Of a stretch of 64,000 nucleotides of DNA, positions 44,944 through 52,793 are shown piece after piece (positions within the stretch are counted from its first letter, which is position 1; the number at the start of each line of letters is the position of its first letter). Origin of the DNA: Pseudomonas orientalis (GTDB lineage Bacteria; Pseudomonadota; Gammaproteobacteria; Pseudomonadales; Pseudomonadaceae); assembly GCF_001439815.1 (NCBI RefSeq), contig NZ_JYLM01000012.1, positions 108,731-172,730 of the forward strand, in the 5' to 3' direction. The notes under the pieces are model-generated. The model searched no databases, was not told where the DNA came from, and worked only from the letters and a program-made list of their open reading frames with translations. A program made the translations under genes and the position numbers.

Positions 44944-45004
44944 AAATATCCAAATATATCCTGTTGACTATAATTTATAGTCAGCAGGATGTATTTGGAT
45001 ATTT
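44944..45004. repeat. 61-bp imperfect palindrome
   Basis: Arms 44944-44972 and 44976-45004 (29 bp each, two mismatches) around a 3-bp ATT centre: AAATATCCAAATA... and its complement ...TATTTGGATATTT. It can form a long hairpin or cruciform. No U-run follows. It may be a recombination site, a binding site or a very short mobile hairpin. Confidence 0.7.
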
Positions 45005-45289
45005 ACCAGGATCCGCACGCTTGGTGGTGCTTTCGCAGAAATGGCCCACAATGTCACGCTGATGCAAAATTGACCATCTGCCGACTTGGCGATTCAATGC
45101 CTCATAAGTATTCAGTCCTAAGTCAGACCTGCTAACGCTTGACGAAGTAGAAGCTTGGGTCAGCGAAAATGTAGCCGATGGGTCAATGATGCATCAGCAG
45201 TAACAACCATGAACGGCAGAAAACGTCCAAAACGTCGGCCAGAAAGCACTGGCCGCAACGCCAGTGCCTCTGCACAAAAGCCCTGCTGT

Positions 45290-46588
45290 CTAGTTCAAGT
45301 TCAGCCGCTTGCGTGTCTCGTCGCTCATGAAGATATCGTAAATATGCCGATACTCGCGGGCCTGGGTCTCAATCGCCGTTACCTTGTGATACCGAATTGA
45401 GTCGTGCACAACAATTACCTTGGTAGGTGGCTTAAACGGATTGTCCAATTCTACCTCGACCACAACGGGGGGCTTTTCGTCGCCAAGTCTTTCAGCATCG
45501 GCCTCCGGCGGCGGTACATAGGCAAGGCGGCTTGCCTCGGGGAACAAGACTACGTTGGTACCCGTCTCGCCCGTCTGCACGGATGGGAAGACCAGACCGT
45601 CGACCTGCTTGCCAAAGCGCAGCCGTAAGTACTCGAACACCACCTGGGTCGAAAGATAGCTCAGCTCATCATTACGAGCCTTTGGCCTCGACATCTTTTT
45701 CACAAGTGACCCCAAGAATACCTTGCGGTGTAGTGCATCACGAAACCCCACGTCCAAGAGCTTCAGATCCGGGGGTTCAACTTGGTTTAGGGCCGTGAGG
45801 TCCAGGAGCTTCAGTTCGGCGACTGGAGTCAGCGCTGCGCTCACTACGTGATCCCCCGTAATGGAGCGGATTTCGCTCAGACAGGTCTCTCGCTCCAGCG
45901 CGCAATAGAGAGCGGAAATTCCGTTCGGCGTCATCCTTTGACTGCTTGCCATGAACCTCGGAGTTGGGCCGAATTGACCAGCGGGATCATTGATTATTTT
46001 CTCTGCTTCGCTGAAGCCTTTAGCAAGACGCGCACGGTACATCAAGTCGCCATTTATTATGGTCCGGATGGCTTCAGGCTTAAGTCCTTCGTCATCGGCG
46101 ACCAACATAGAAAAAACCGAGTCGAGAAATTTTCCGGCATTCGGGTTGAAGAAACGGTGCGTGTACTGCACACCCTCAACGAACTGGTCCCAAAGACCTT
46201 CGTAGGAGTTCACCTCCATCGCGTCATCTTCGCCATAAAAGTGCGTAGTGTCGCCGACATCATCTAGATTGAATTCGGAGGGAACGCCGTTACGCAAATC
46301 GTCGAAATACGATTCATTTCCGAGATCCAACCATTCCGAGAGAACAATGTCTATTTCTGCAATGGGGAACAGTTCAACCCTGGCCCCATACATCATGCTG
46401 AGCTCGTATTCCGAGAGATCCTCCTTACGGGCAATATTCTCGCTAACCCGGGCATAGACGTATTCAAATAGAACCTGGGCCTCAATAGCCGTCCCACGGC
46501 GCTGGCAATATTTGCATTCAGCTTCCTGACTGTGCGTATCGAACAGCTTCTTGAGAGCTTCCGGAGTGACGCATTCAATACAAATCAT
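45290..46588 (-). CDS. HEPN/RES-domain protein, putative NAD+-targeting toxin
   Basis: 432 residues from the ATG at 46588, with AGGAAGC upstream (the frame extends to 46633). A Cys cluster (Cys3, Cys6, Cys25, Cys28) starts the N-terminal domain, as in HEPN/RES N-terminal proteins. The C-terminal RES domain shows LMYRARL (Arg185), LYCALERETCLSEI (Glu234/239) and YLSTQVVFEYLR (Ser313), the R-E-S residues of the family. RES toxins degrade NAD+; the target here is unknown. No Xre-type antitoxin lies next to it, unlike typical RES-Xre pairs. Confidence 0.75.
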   Translation of the reverse strand: MICIECVTPEALKKLFDTHSQEAECKYCQRRGTAIEAQVLFEYVYARVSENIARKEDLSEYELSMMYGARVELFPIAEIDIVLSEWLDLGNESYFDDLRNGVPSEFNLDDVGDTTHFYGEDDAMEVNSYEGLWDQFVEGVQYTHRFFNPNAGKFLDSVFSMLVADDEGLKPEAIRTIINGDLMYRARLAKGFSEAEKIINDPAGQFGPTPRFMASSQRMTPNGISALYCALERETCLSEIRSITGDHVVSAALTPVAELKLLDLTALNQVEPPDLKLLDVGFRDALHRKVFLGSLVKKMSRPKARNDELSYLSTQVVFEYLRLRFGKQVDGLVFPSVQTGETGTNVVLFPEASRLAYVPPPEADAERLGDEKPPVVVEVELDNPFKPPTKVIVVHDSIRYHKVTAIETQAREYRHIYDIFMSDETRKRLNLN

Positions 46589-46747
46589 CGCTGCTTCCTG
46601 AAGATTCTTTTTCCCATGCATGCCTGGAGACACTTACTTAGCAAAGCTGGCAGCGCGCGTGTAACCGCAAAAAGCGGCAGCTGATTGCTAAGGTAACCTC
46701 CTTCAGGGATCATTTGAACAGACACTCCAAGGAGGGCGAAGCCACTC

Positions 46748-48082
46748 ATGTCCCCAGATAAATCGCTTGTCGCTGCCCTTCAAACGCTGTGGGACATCCC
46801 GCCACCGGGTCCACATAATCTCTGGAGCAGCCGGGAGTTCGTCGCACTTAAGGAATTGCTCACCAAGCGTTACCGCAGCGGAAAGTCCACCTTCGGGCTG
46901 GAGCCCTCCATTGGCAATGCGCTTAGGTCGCTGGGTCTACCATGCAGCACCTCCCATCTACTCAACCAGCCCAGGCCGGAAATGGAGAAGGTGGCCGCCG
47001 CGTTAGCTCACGAGTTCCAACGGACTACCACTAGGCGGCGATACCTCTGCCCGCTCGATATGGCCGATGAGCTCCCGTCCTTCCAGTTTGGCAATGCCCG
47101 TATGGGTCGATTCGATGCTGCCGAACTTGAGGTTTTGTTCAATGCGCCCCGCTTAGAGCGCTGTTATCCCGGCATACGGCTGGACGCTCGGCGTCTGTCC
47201 CAGTTTCATTGGCTGGTCGTAGAGGAAGACGTATCTGTTCGCAGCGAATCCGGCGATCGCCAGTTCTCCTGGCTTGACCTCCCCATCGGAAAGGATCTGG
47301 GCGAGATCGTTCCCCATCGCGGGCGCTTCCCCGCGGAGGTGGAGAGCGCACTGTTCTTTCTGCTGCTGGCGCCATGGGAAGACTGGGCAGAGATGACCGA
47401 TGTGGACTGGCGTGGTTTCCAGCTGCCTTGGGTCTACACCGTCGATGATGACCTATGCGCTTTCCCGCAACCGCCGCCGCCACCTGAGCGGCTGTCGTGG
47501 GAACCATGTTCCTACCAAGTGGACCACGACGAATGGGAGGAATCTGAGTGCCCAATGTGGCTGCGAACCTGGGCAACCGCCAAGGATGTACGGCAGGCAC
47601 TGGAAGCCAGGTGGGGGCTAATGCAAGCAGCGAGTGTTCAGGCATCGGAACTTTTCTCAACGCCGGTGGAGCATTTCCTGGTTCGTGCGTTCCTTTCCGA
47701 TGGCATCGATGAAGTGATGGCGCACCTCATCATGATCGAGGCCGCGTTTGGCGCGGAGGCAGACCACAGACGCAAGTTGCGACTGACAGGCGATAATTAC
47801 GACGAATCGCCGACACGTAGGGTTGCGGCAAGACTGAGCGCCGCCATAGTCGAGCCGGGCGCAGCAGAGGAGTATCTGGACCTTTACGACATGCGTTGTA
47901 CCTACGTTCACGGGCGCCCTGAAGGTCGTATCATCTCCACCCAACAGCGGGTCTTGGCGCGTCGCCTTGCACGCAAAGCGGCAAACGCCTTGGTTGGCCT
48001 AGCGCAAGCACAGCAGTCCCGCGAAATCGTACTGCTCGACTTGCTCAATCGCGGCGTGAAGAACCTCCCTCCCAAGCCGTGA
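46748..48082 (+). CDS. HEPN-domain protein, ApeA-like
   Basis: 444 residues. The C-terminal HEPN motif is DLYDMRCTYVHGR, with Arg383 and His388 in R-x4-H spacing, the RNase active site in many HEPN toxins and in ApeA-type antiphage proteins. The N-terminal 300 residues are unassigned, with a Pro-rich loop (FPQPPPPPERL). The ribosome-binding site AAGGAGG (46729-46735) can pair with CCTCCTT at 46697-46703 in the leader, which could hide it. The gene is divergent from the RES gene, 159 bp away. The family call is a motif-based inference. Confidence 0.55.
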   Translation: MSPDKSLVAALQTLWDIPPPGPHNLWSSREFVALKELLTKRYRSGKSTFGLEPSIGNALRSLGLPCSTSHLLNQPRPEMEKVAAALAHEFQRTTTRRRYLCPLDMADELPSFQFGNARMGRFDAAELEVLFNAPRLERCYPGIRLDARRLSQFHWLVVEEDVSVRSESGDRQFSWLDLPIGKDLGEIVPHRGRFPAEVESALFFLLLAPWEDWAEMTDVDWRGFQLPWVYTVDDDLCAFPQPPPPPERLSWEPCSYQVDHDEWEESECPMWLRTWATAKDVRQALEARWGLMQAASVQASELFSTPVEHFLVRAFLSDGIDEVMAHLIMIEAAFGAEADHRRKLRLTGDNYDESPTRRVAARLSAAIVEPGAAEEYLDLYDMRCTYVHGRPEGRIISTQQRVLARRLARKAANALVGLAQAQQSREIVLLDLLNRGVKNLPPKP

Positions 48083-48354
48083 CCATGCCGCTTTGCCACG
48101 GGACTGAATTGCACACGGCGGTATGGGGAATGGAACTTGCGGGAAGAAAGGTCAAGAAAAGGGCGTTTATGCGGTGTATCGCGAATGTCCGCATTGGGTC
48201 GTTCTTTGCCCGGAATGTCTACGAATCGTACTGGTAAAATCCGATGCAAATGATTGGTCAGATTGAATGCAAATGTGTGGGCAAGTCCTTGCAATGTTCC
48301 AGCAACGCGATTTTTCGGAAATCATTGCGACAATTAGCTACCGTTGGCTGCCTT
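48083..48354. other. Intergenic stretch after the HEPN gene
   Basis: 272 bp with no convincing ORF, terminator or repeat between convergent genes. Confidence 0.3.
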
Positions 48355-48687
48355 TTACATTGATTTAATCGATACCACTTCCACGTATCGATATTTTATT
48401 TTGGCTACTCTGAACGCTTCTTGCTCTGCCAGAAGGGTACTCAGGGTATCCGCTTCATGGACTATCTCGTATGTCTTGCCCTCAAACTCATTGCCAACGC
48501 GCAGAGTTACCTTAAGACGGGGCGTGAACGCCTTAGCGACCTTTTTCTTCTGATGTAGGTCCACTAGTTGAGCGGGTGCGATGTCCGACTGGGACGCTTC
48601 TACCGGCGCGACACTGATTTTTTCTGCTGGCGTGGTGTTACCGAAGAGTGCTATGCGCATCTCTTCCTCAGTCAATTCTGGGCTCAT
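48355..48687 (-). CDS. Hypothetical protein
   Basis: 110 residues (MSPELTEEEMRIALFGNTTP...). A good Shine-Dalgarno (CAGGAAA) precedes the ATG. The C-terminal half (AKAFTPRLKVTLRVGNEFEGKTYEI) looks like a beta-strand domain. No family recognised, and no signal peptide or membrane segment. Its coding-like composition and ribosome-binding site suggest it is real. Confidence 0.55.
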   Translation of the reverse strand: MSPELTEEEMRIALFGNTTPAEKISVAPVEASQSDIAPAQLVDLHQKKKVAKAFTPRLKVTLRVGNEFEGKTYEIVHEADTLSTLLAEQEAFRVAKIKYRYVEVVSIKSM

Positions 48688-49046
48688 GTGATTTCCTGTG
48701 GATGCTATTTAACTAGCCTAACTCTACCAGTTTGATCCAGTGGGCGCGGCACAACGGCCATGATCCATACGGCTATTTAAGGTGTCCTCACGCGTCCGCC
48801 GAGCACAGCGGGCGAGTGATGTTTCCGAATCCCGACATGGCTCCTTTCCTGAATAGACGCCTCAAAAGGATGGCAGGCGCTATTTTTCTTCGGAGGAGGG
48901 GAAACCACGATTTCTTTCCTTGATGGGCCCATCGGCAAGCACTTTCCCGCAGTTGCCGCTCAACGTTTCAAGGTACAAGGCCGACTGGGGACGACCTTGT
49001 ACCTCGAATTATTGAAGCCTAGGGGAGGTTATCAGTCGGCCCCTAG
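48688..49046. other. Intergenic stretch with IS66 remnant and hairpins
   Basis: 359 bp without an intact gene. It holds an IS66-like fragment (48729-48815). There are two inverted repeats: AGGTACAAGG ... CCTTGTACCT (about 48970-49006) and CTAGGGG ... CCCCTAG (about 49019-49046), which may terminate the Sel1/zinc-ribbon transcript. Confidence 0.4.
48729..48815 (+). pseudogene. IS66-family transposase remnant (C-terminal)
   Basis: A frame here reads LIQWARHNGHDPYGYLR, resembling the C-terminal motif of IS66 TnpC (L I..A..NGHDPYAYL). After a one-base shift the next bases read LTRPPSTAGE, like the LTRLPT continuation. Only this degraded tail remains, with no IS66 ends or other genes. Confidence 0.45.
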
Positions 49047-49307
49047 TCACAGCTCATCAAAATGCTCGGTGCAGTAGAACGTTGATCCGAGTGCGTGCTC
49101 AGCCGGTTCGTCGCAGAAGTCACAAGATTGCCCCTGCAGATCATGACTGAACTGACACTCTGGGCAGCGGCAGTCATCTGGATCGAATTCGGCATCGACC
49201 CATTCGAACTCGCCTTCCACGAACTCCCTTTCACAGTCCGCACAAAAGAAGCTCTCTGCGTCCTCTTCCGGTTCCTCGGGAGCAATGTCGAAAGATACGT
49301 TGCTCAT
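49047..49307 (-). CDS. Small zinc-ribbon protein, unknown
   Basis: 86 residues from the ATG at 49307 (MSNVSFDIAPEEPEEDAESF), which overlaps the stop of the Sel1 gene (ATGA). It has four Cys pairs or half-pairs (FCADC, RCPEC, CDFC, YC) with acidic stretches. Translation is probably coupled to the Sel1-repeat gene, so the two may act together. The function is unknown. Confidence 0.7.
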   Translation of the reverse strand: MSNVSFDIAPEEPEEDAESFFCADCEREFVEGEFEWVDAEFDPDDCRCPECQFSHDLQGQSCDFCDEPAEHALGSTFYCTEHFDEL

Positions 49308-50860
49308 GTGCGTACCTCCCATTGGATACGGGCTTCCCGCGCATGTGGTGCACCGAGATCTTCCGCCCTGTAAAGCAGGTCTGATGCGCGGCCCATGTCG
49401 CGCTCCACTCCTAAACCGAACACCAGACTGCGGGCCTGATTAACCATCGCAAAAGCTGATCCTAAGTCAGCGGCGTTTGAGAATAGCTCCCACGCCCGCG
49501 AGTAGTTGCAATCACCGCACAGCCCGTTGAATTCTATGGACCCTAGGGCGTTGATGGCTTCCATTTGGTCGTGATCAGCGGCGCGCTCAAACCAGAGCTT
49601 TGCCTCGGCAGGATCGAGAGTCGCGCCTTCCCCATTGAGATACATCAGGCCAAGGTTGAAGGCTGCGTCAGGTTCGCCAGCCACTGCTGCGATCCTGAAA
49701 AGCCGACGGGCTTTCGTCAGATTCTGCTTGATCCCATTGCCCGATAAGAAGCACAGACCCAAATTATAAATAGGGGTGAGTTGGTTCAACTCGCGAGCCG
49801 AGCGCGCCGCTATACGGTACATAGCGAACGTCTCGGGAGTCGATACCCCGCCATTTTCCATATCTAGTACAGTGGCAAGCGCGTTCACGCTGTGGTCATC
49901 TCCCAGCTTGACCGCTTGGGCGAGTAGCTTGACGGCCCGGCTATGATCAGCAGGTACGCCGTTTCCATTCAGATAGATCATGCCAAGGCAGCCAATGGAT
50001 GCTGCTACCTTGCCTTCCGCTGCCAGCTCAAAATGCCGAATGGCATCGGGGATGCTTTTGGCAAAGTTTGGTCCCCCTGCCAGATGCATACGGGCGATGT
50101 TGTGATGGGCCATCGAAATGCCGCGGTCGGCAGCCGCCTGGTAATGGATCGATGCGCGCGTGAAGTCTTGGGCCATACCCAAGCCCTCACTAAACATCCA
50201 TCCCAGATTGAAGTTTGCAAGTGGATGACCCAGGTCGGCTGCTTTTTGAAGATGATCAAAGGCAAGCTTGTAGTCATTTTTCCAGAGCGCTGTCAGACCC
50301 AGTTGGAAGCTGAGATCACCCTCACCTCTGCCTGACCTGTCATCGGCGATCGAATTGTCAGTGGGACGATGTGCTACCCATTTTGCGCCAAGCACATCGC
50401 AGCAAACCCCGAAGCGCACTGGAGATCGGTTGCACACCGCCCAGTAGCCATCGCCCATGGGCTTGATATATGGTTCTATTGAAAAAAAGGTGTCGCGCCA
50501 CATCCCGTCGATGTTTTGTTCGTCGAAAGCAGCCTGGAAGGCTTCCTGCCAGATCGAAATGCGTTCGGATGGATTCAGCTTGAAGTTGGCAGGAAGAGGC
50601 CAGCGCCAAGCCTGGCTTGGCATCTCCAACCCATAAGCCTCTTGGATTGCTGACGCAACTCGCTTGCACAGCGTTCCGTCCACCGGAATAGGGCAGTTCT
50701 CTAGGTGTTCTATCAGCTTGTTGCTGGGCTTGTTTGCGATTGACTTGGCCATCAGTTCACGTACAGCACTGAGCCTGACGTCTGAGGGAAGACCGCGAGT
50801 TTGAAGGTATCGGTATGTTGCGTTTACGAAGGAACTGAACTGCTCTTTGCTGCTGATCAT
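49304..50860 (-). CDS. Sel1-repeat (TPR-like) protein
   Basis: 518 residues from the ATG at 50860 (GGAG 6 bp upstream; the frame begins at 50878). About residues 190-510 form a tandem array of Sel1-like repeats of roughly 36 residues, e.g. LANFNLGWMFSEGLGMAQDF, AAFNLGLMYLNGEGATLDPA. The N-terminal 180 residues are unassigned. Sel1 arrays serve as protein-protein scaffolds. A small zinc-ribbon gene is coupled downstream. Role in the cargo unknown. Confidence 0.85.
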   Translation of the reverse strand: MISSKEQFSSFVNATYRYLQTRGLPSDVRLSAVRELMAKSIANKPSNKLIEHLENCPIPVDGTLCKRVASAIQEAYGLEMPSQAWRWPLPANFKLNPSERISIWQEAFQAAFDEQNIDGMWRDTFFSIEPYIKPMGDGYWAVCNRSPVRFGVCCDVLGAKWVAHRPTDNSIADDRSGRGEGDLSFQLGLTALWKNDYKLAFDHLQKAADLGHPLANFNLGWMFSEGLGMAQDFTRASIHYQAAADRGISMAHHNIARMHLAGGPNFAKSIPDAIRHFELAAEGKVAASIGCLGMIYLNGNGVPADHSRAVKLLAQAVKLGDDHSVNALATVLDMENGGVSTPETFAMYRIAARSARELNQLTPIYNLGLCFLSGNGIKQNLTKARRLFRIAAVAGEPDAAFNLGLMYLNGEGATLDPAEAKLWFERAADHDQMEAINALGSIEFNGLCGDCNYSRAWELFSNAADLGSAFAMVNQARSLVFGLGVERDMGRASDLLYRAEDLGAPHAREARIQWEVRT

Positions 50861-51681
50861 TTTTAACTCCGATATCAATCCCCCTCCCCAGATATCGAGT
50901 TAGATCTATAGCAAGACTTGGGCGAGCAGCCCGAGATGCTGGAATGTGGAAGGAGATTCGGTGGGAGGGACCCAGGCTCACCTTAAGCTCTTCGAGCCGC
51001 TTAGCCTGTGCTCAGCAGCGTAGAGCAGATTGGGTGGTGAATCAACTGAGAATTTAAGTGTTAGGTTGGCTCCCATACCGCGAATCTACCTTCCAGTCGT
51101 TGACGTGGGGCAAGATCATTCGCCGATCTAAATGCACCAGAGAAGTGGATTAAGTTTTCAACGCAAAGTCGACCTCAAAGGACTGGTTATCACGTGTTTT
51201 CGCGCCACCCACAGGTTCGACTAAGCAAACAAGGTGGTCTGACTCGGGTTTTCACCAACCCACGGAACTTTGTTTGGGATAGGCGTTTGATGATCCGAAA
51301 TGGATGGGCAACCGGGTGTTTTGCCTGATAGGACGTGCAGCAGAGCAAATCCCTGCCCTCGTTTCGCTTATTGGATCGACTCACCCGTTGCCGCATTGAG
51401 AGATCGCTGCAGCTGAACCTCACAATCACAGCTCACAGAAACCTCCTTTTATATCGCTACTGGGGACGGTGCAATGGCGATTAGACGGGCGTCGATCGCG
51501 TGACCTGCTGCCATGTCAGAGATCGGTGACCATGGTCCCAAGCCTGAGGACGAGATTAGTCTAACTGACAAAAGACAGGGAAAATGAGCATCTTTAGGCG
51601 GCGGTCCCCCTGTGTTAGGTCCCCCAATAAAGTATCCTACGAGTATTGATAAAGCCTGCCACGAGGCTTGGGGTAAGTAGG
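50861..51681. other. Long intergenic region before the SspBCD-like operon
   Basis: About 820 bp. I see no convincing gene. Near the right end the octamer GGTCCCCC occurs twice (51603-51610, 51618-51625), 15 bp apart, just upstream of a possible -10 (TATCCT, 51633-51638). These are candidate operator and promoter elements of the operon. Confidence 0.4.
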
Positions 51682-51888
51682 ATGAAGGTTTTGTTTGACA
51701 CCCGCAGGATCCAGAAGCTAGGGCGCGTTTCGCTTAGCGAGCAATTGCTGAGGAATGCCGGCTTACACGAAGGCGACCAAGTAGATATTTACTTTGATGC
51801 CGCCACGAAACGCATCATTATCGAGCCAGCAGCTCAGAGCAACGACCAAGCTGCTTCGGAGAAATTGGCCCCAGGGAGGAAAGGTTGA
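51682..51888 (+). CDS. AbrB/MazE-like DNA-binding protein
   Basis: 68 residues from the ATG at 51682 (MKVLFDTRRIQKLGRVSLSE). The swapped-hairpin AbrB pattern is visible: a GRVSL beta strand, then GDQVDIYFDAATKRIIIEPA. Such proteins are dimeric transcriptional regulators or antitoxins. Its stop overlaps the DUF4007 start (TGATG), so it is the first gene of the operon and could autoregulate it. The open frame extends 12 codons upstream. Confidence 0.7.
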   Translation: MKVLFDTRRIQKLGRVSLSEQLLRNAGLHEGDQVDIYFDAATKRIIIEPAAQSNDQAASEKLAPGRKG

Positions 51889-52793
51889 TGTCGAGCATTC
51901 AACGACGAGATGAGCGCTTCTCGGGACATGAGTCCTTCGTTTGCCGTTACGGATGGCTGCCAAAGCTACACCAAGCAATTATCAGCAACCCCCTTGCGCT
52001 GAAGGATGAAGCTCAGGCGACGATTACGCTGGGCATTGGCCGCAACATGGTCAAGTCGATTCAATTTTGGGGTGAGGCTTTCGGGATAGTCGATGGCCGC
52101 GATTCTTCTGGCCTGCAATCCGGTCCGATTGGAAGCTTGCTGCTTTCGAAAGATGGTTGGGACCCTTTCCTCGAACAGCCTGAGTCGCTTTGGCTGCTTC
52201 ACTGGTGGATTTCATCTCACGCGGAGATTGCAGTTTGGAATTTGGTCTTCGGGAGCGCAACGTATTCCCGTTTTGATCGAAAGACACTCATCGCGGGTCT
52301 CGAGAATCAGGCATCCGCTAGTAACAAAAAGCTGGCGGTCTCCACCCTTGAGCAGCATTCAAGCATTTTCCTGCATTCGTACAAGCGGGAAGAGTCTGCA
52401 GGTGATGATACCTCGTGGTGTCCACTGCAAGATTTGGGACTTTTTGAAGAGGTCACTGCCGACGACGGCAGAACTGTTTACCTAGTAGGTAGAAATGCTC
52501 CCTTAGGTCTATCTCCAAGAGTTTTCCTTTTTTCCTTGATTGATTACTTCGAACGTCAAAATACCAACTCTCTCAGTCTCACCAAGATTGTTCATGGTGA
52601 ATTCAGTCCCGGTAGCGTTTTCAGGTTGGATAACTTTCAAGTGAGTAGCTTGATAGAAGGTGTAGAAAAAGAGTTTGGTGGCGTTGTGCGATTTATTGAT
52701 ACCGCTGATACCCAGCAAATTATTCTGGATACAACTTTAGCGCCCGCTTGGGCTGATTGCTTGCTGGGTGTGGGAGAAGAATCGAATGTCTGA
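51888..52793 (+). CDS. DUF4007 protein, SspB-like
   Basis: 301 residues from the ATG at 51888 with AGGGAGGAAAGG upstream. The N-terminal motif FSGHESFVCRYGWLPKL and LGIGRNMVKSIQFWGEAFGIV are hallmarks of DUF4007. To my knowledge DUF4007 proteins include SspB, which nicks DNA in single-strand phosphorothioation systems. The position directly before a large ATPase and a PAPS-reductase-family gene is the sspB-sspC-sspD order. It overlaps the ATPase gene by 8 bp. The sspB assignment is inference from domain plus context. Confidence 0.8.
   Translation: MSSIQRRDERFSGHESFVCRYGWLPKLHQAIISNPLALKDEAQATITLGIGRNMVKSIQFWGEAFGIVDGRDSSGLQSGPIGSLLLSKDGWDPFLEQPESLWLLHWWISSHAEIAVWNLVFGSATYSRFDRKTLIAGLENQASASNKKLAVSTLEQHSSIFLHSYKREESAGDDTSWCPLQDLGLFEEVTADDGRTVYLVGRNAPLGLSPRVFLFSLIDYFERQNTNSLSLTKIVHGEFSPGSVFRLDNFQVSSLIEGVEKEFGGVVRFIDTADTQQIILDTTLAPAWADCLLGVGEESNV

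Larger units (their letters stand above)
44375..45289. other. Gene-poor stretch with a large palindrome
   Basis: About 915 bp between the second tniQ and the RES gene. One short ORF (44613-44816, 67 residues, MKGRRKVKTDKWHMRDQFIR...) has a GAGG upstream but no recognisable family. A near-perfect palindrome is at 44944-45004. I see no other gene. Confidence 0.35.

Noticed and set aside
44375..45289. TnsE or another known Tn7 target selector
   Set aside because: No ORF of suitable size or motif is present in this stretch or elsewhere in the element.
51190..51429. 79-residue leftward frame before the phosphorothioation-like operon
   Set aside because: No ribosome-binding site, no recognisable domain and Arg/Cys-rich composition typical of chance frames.
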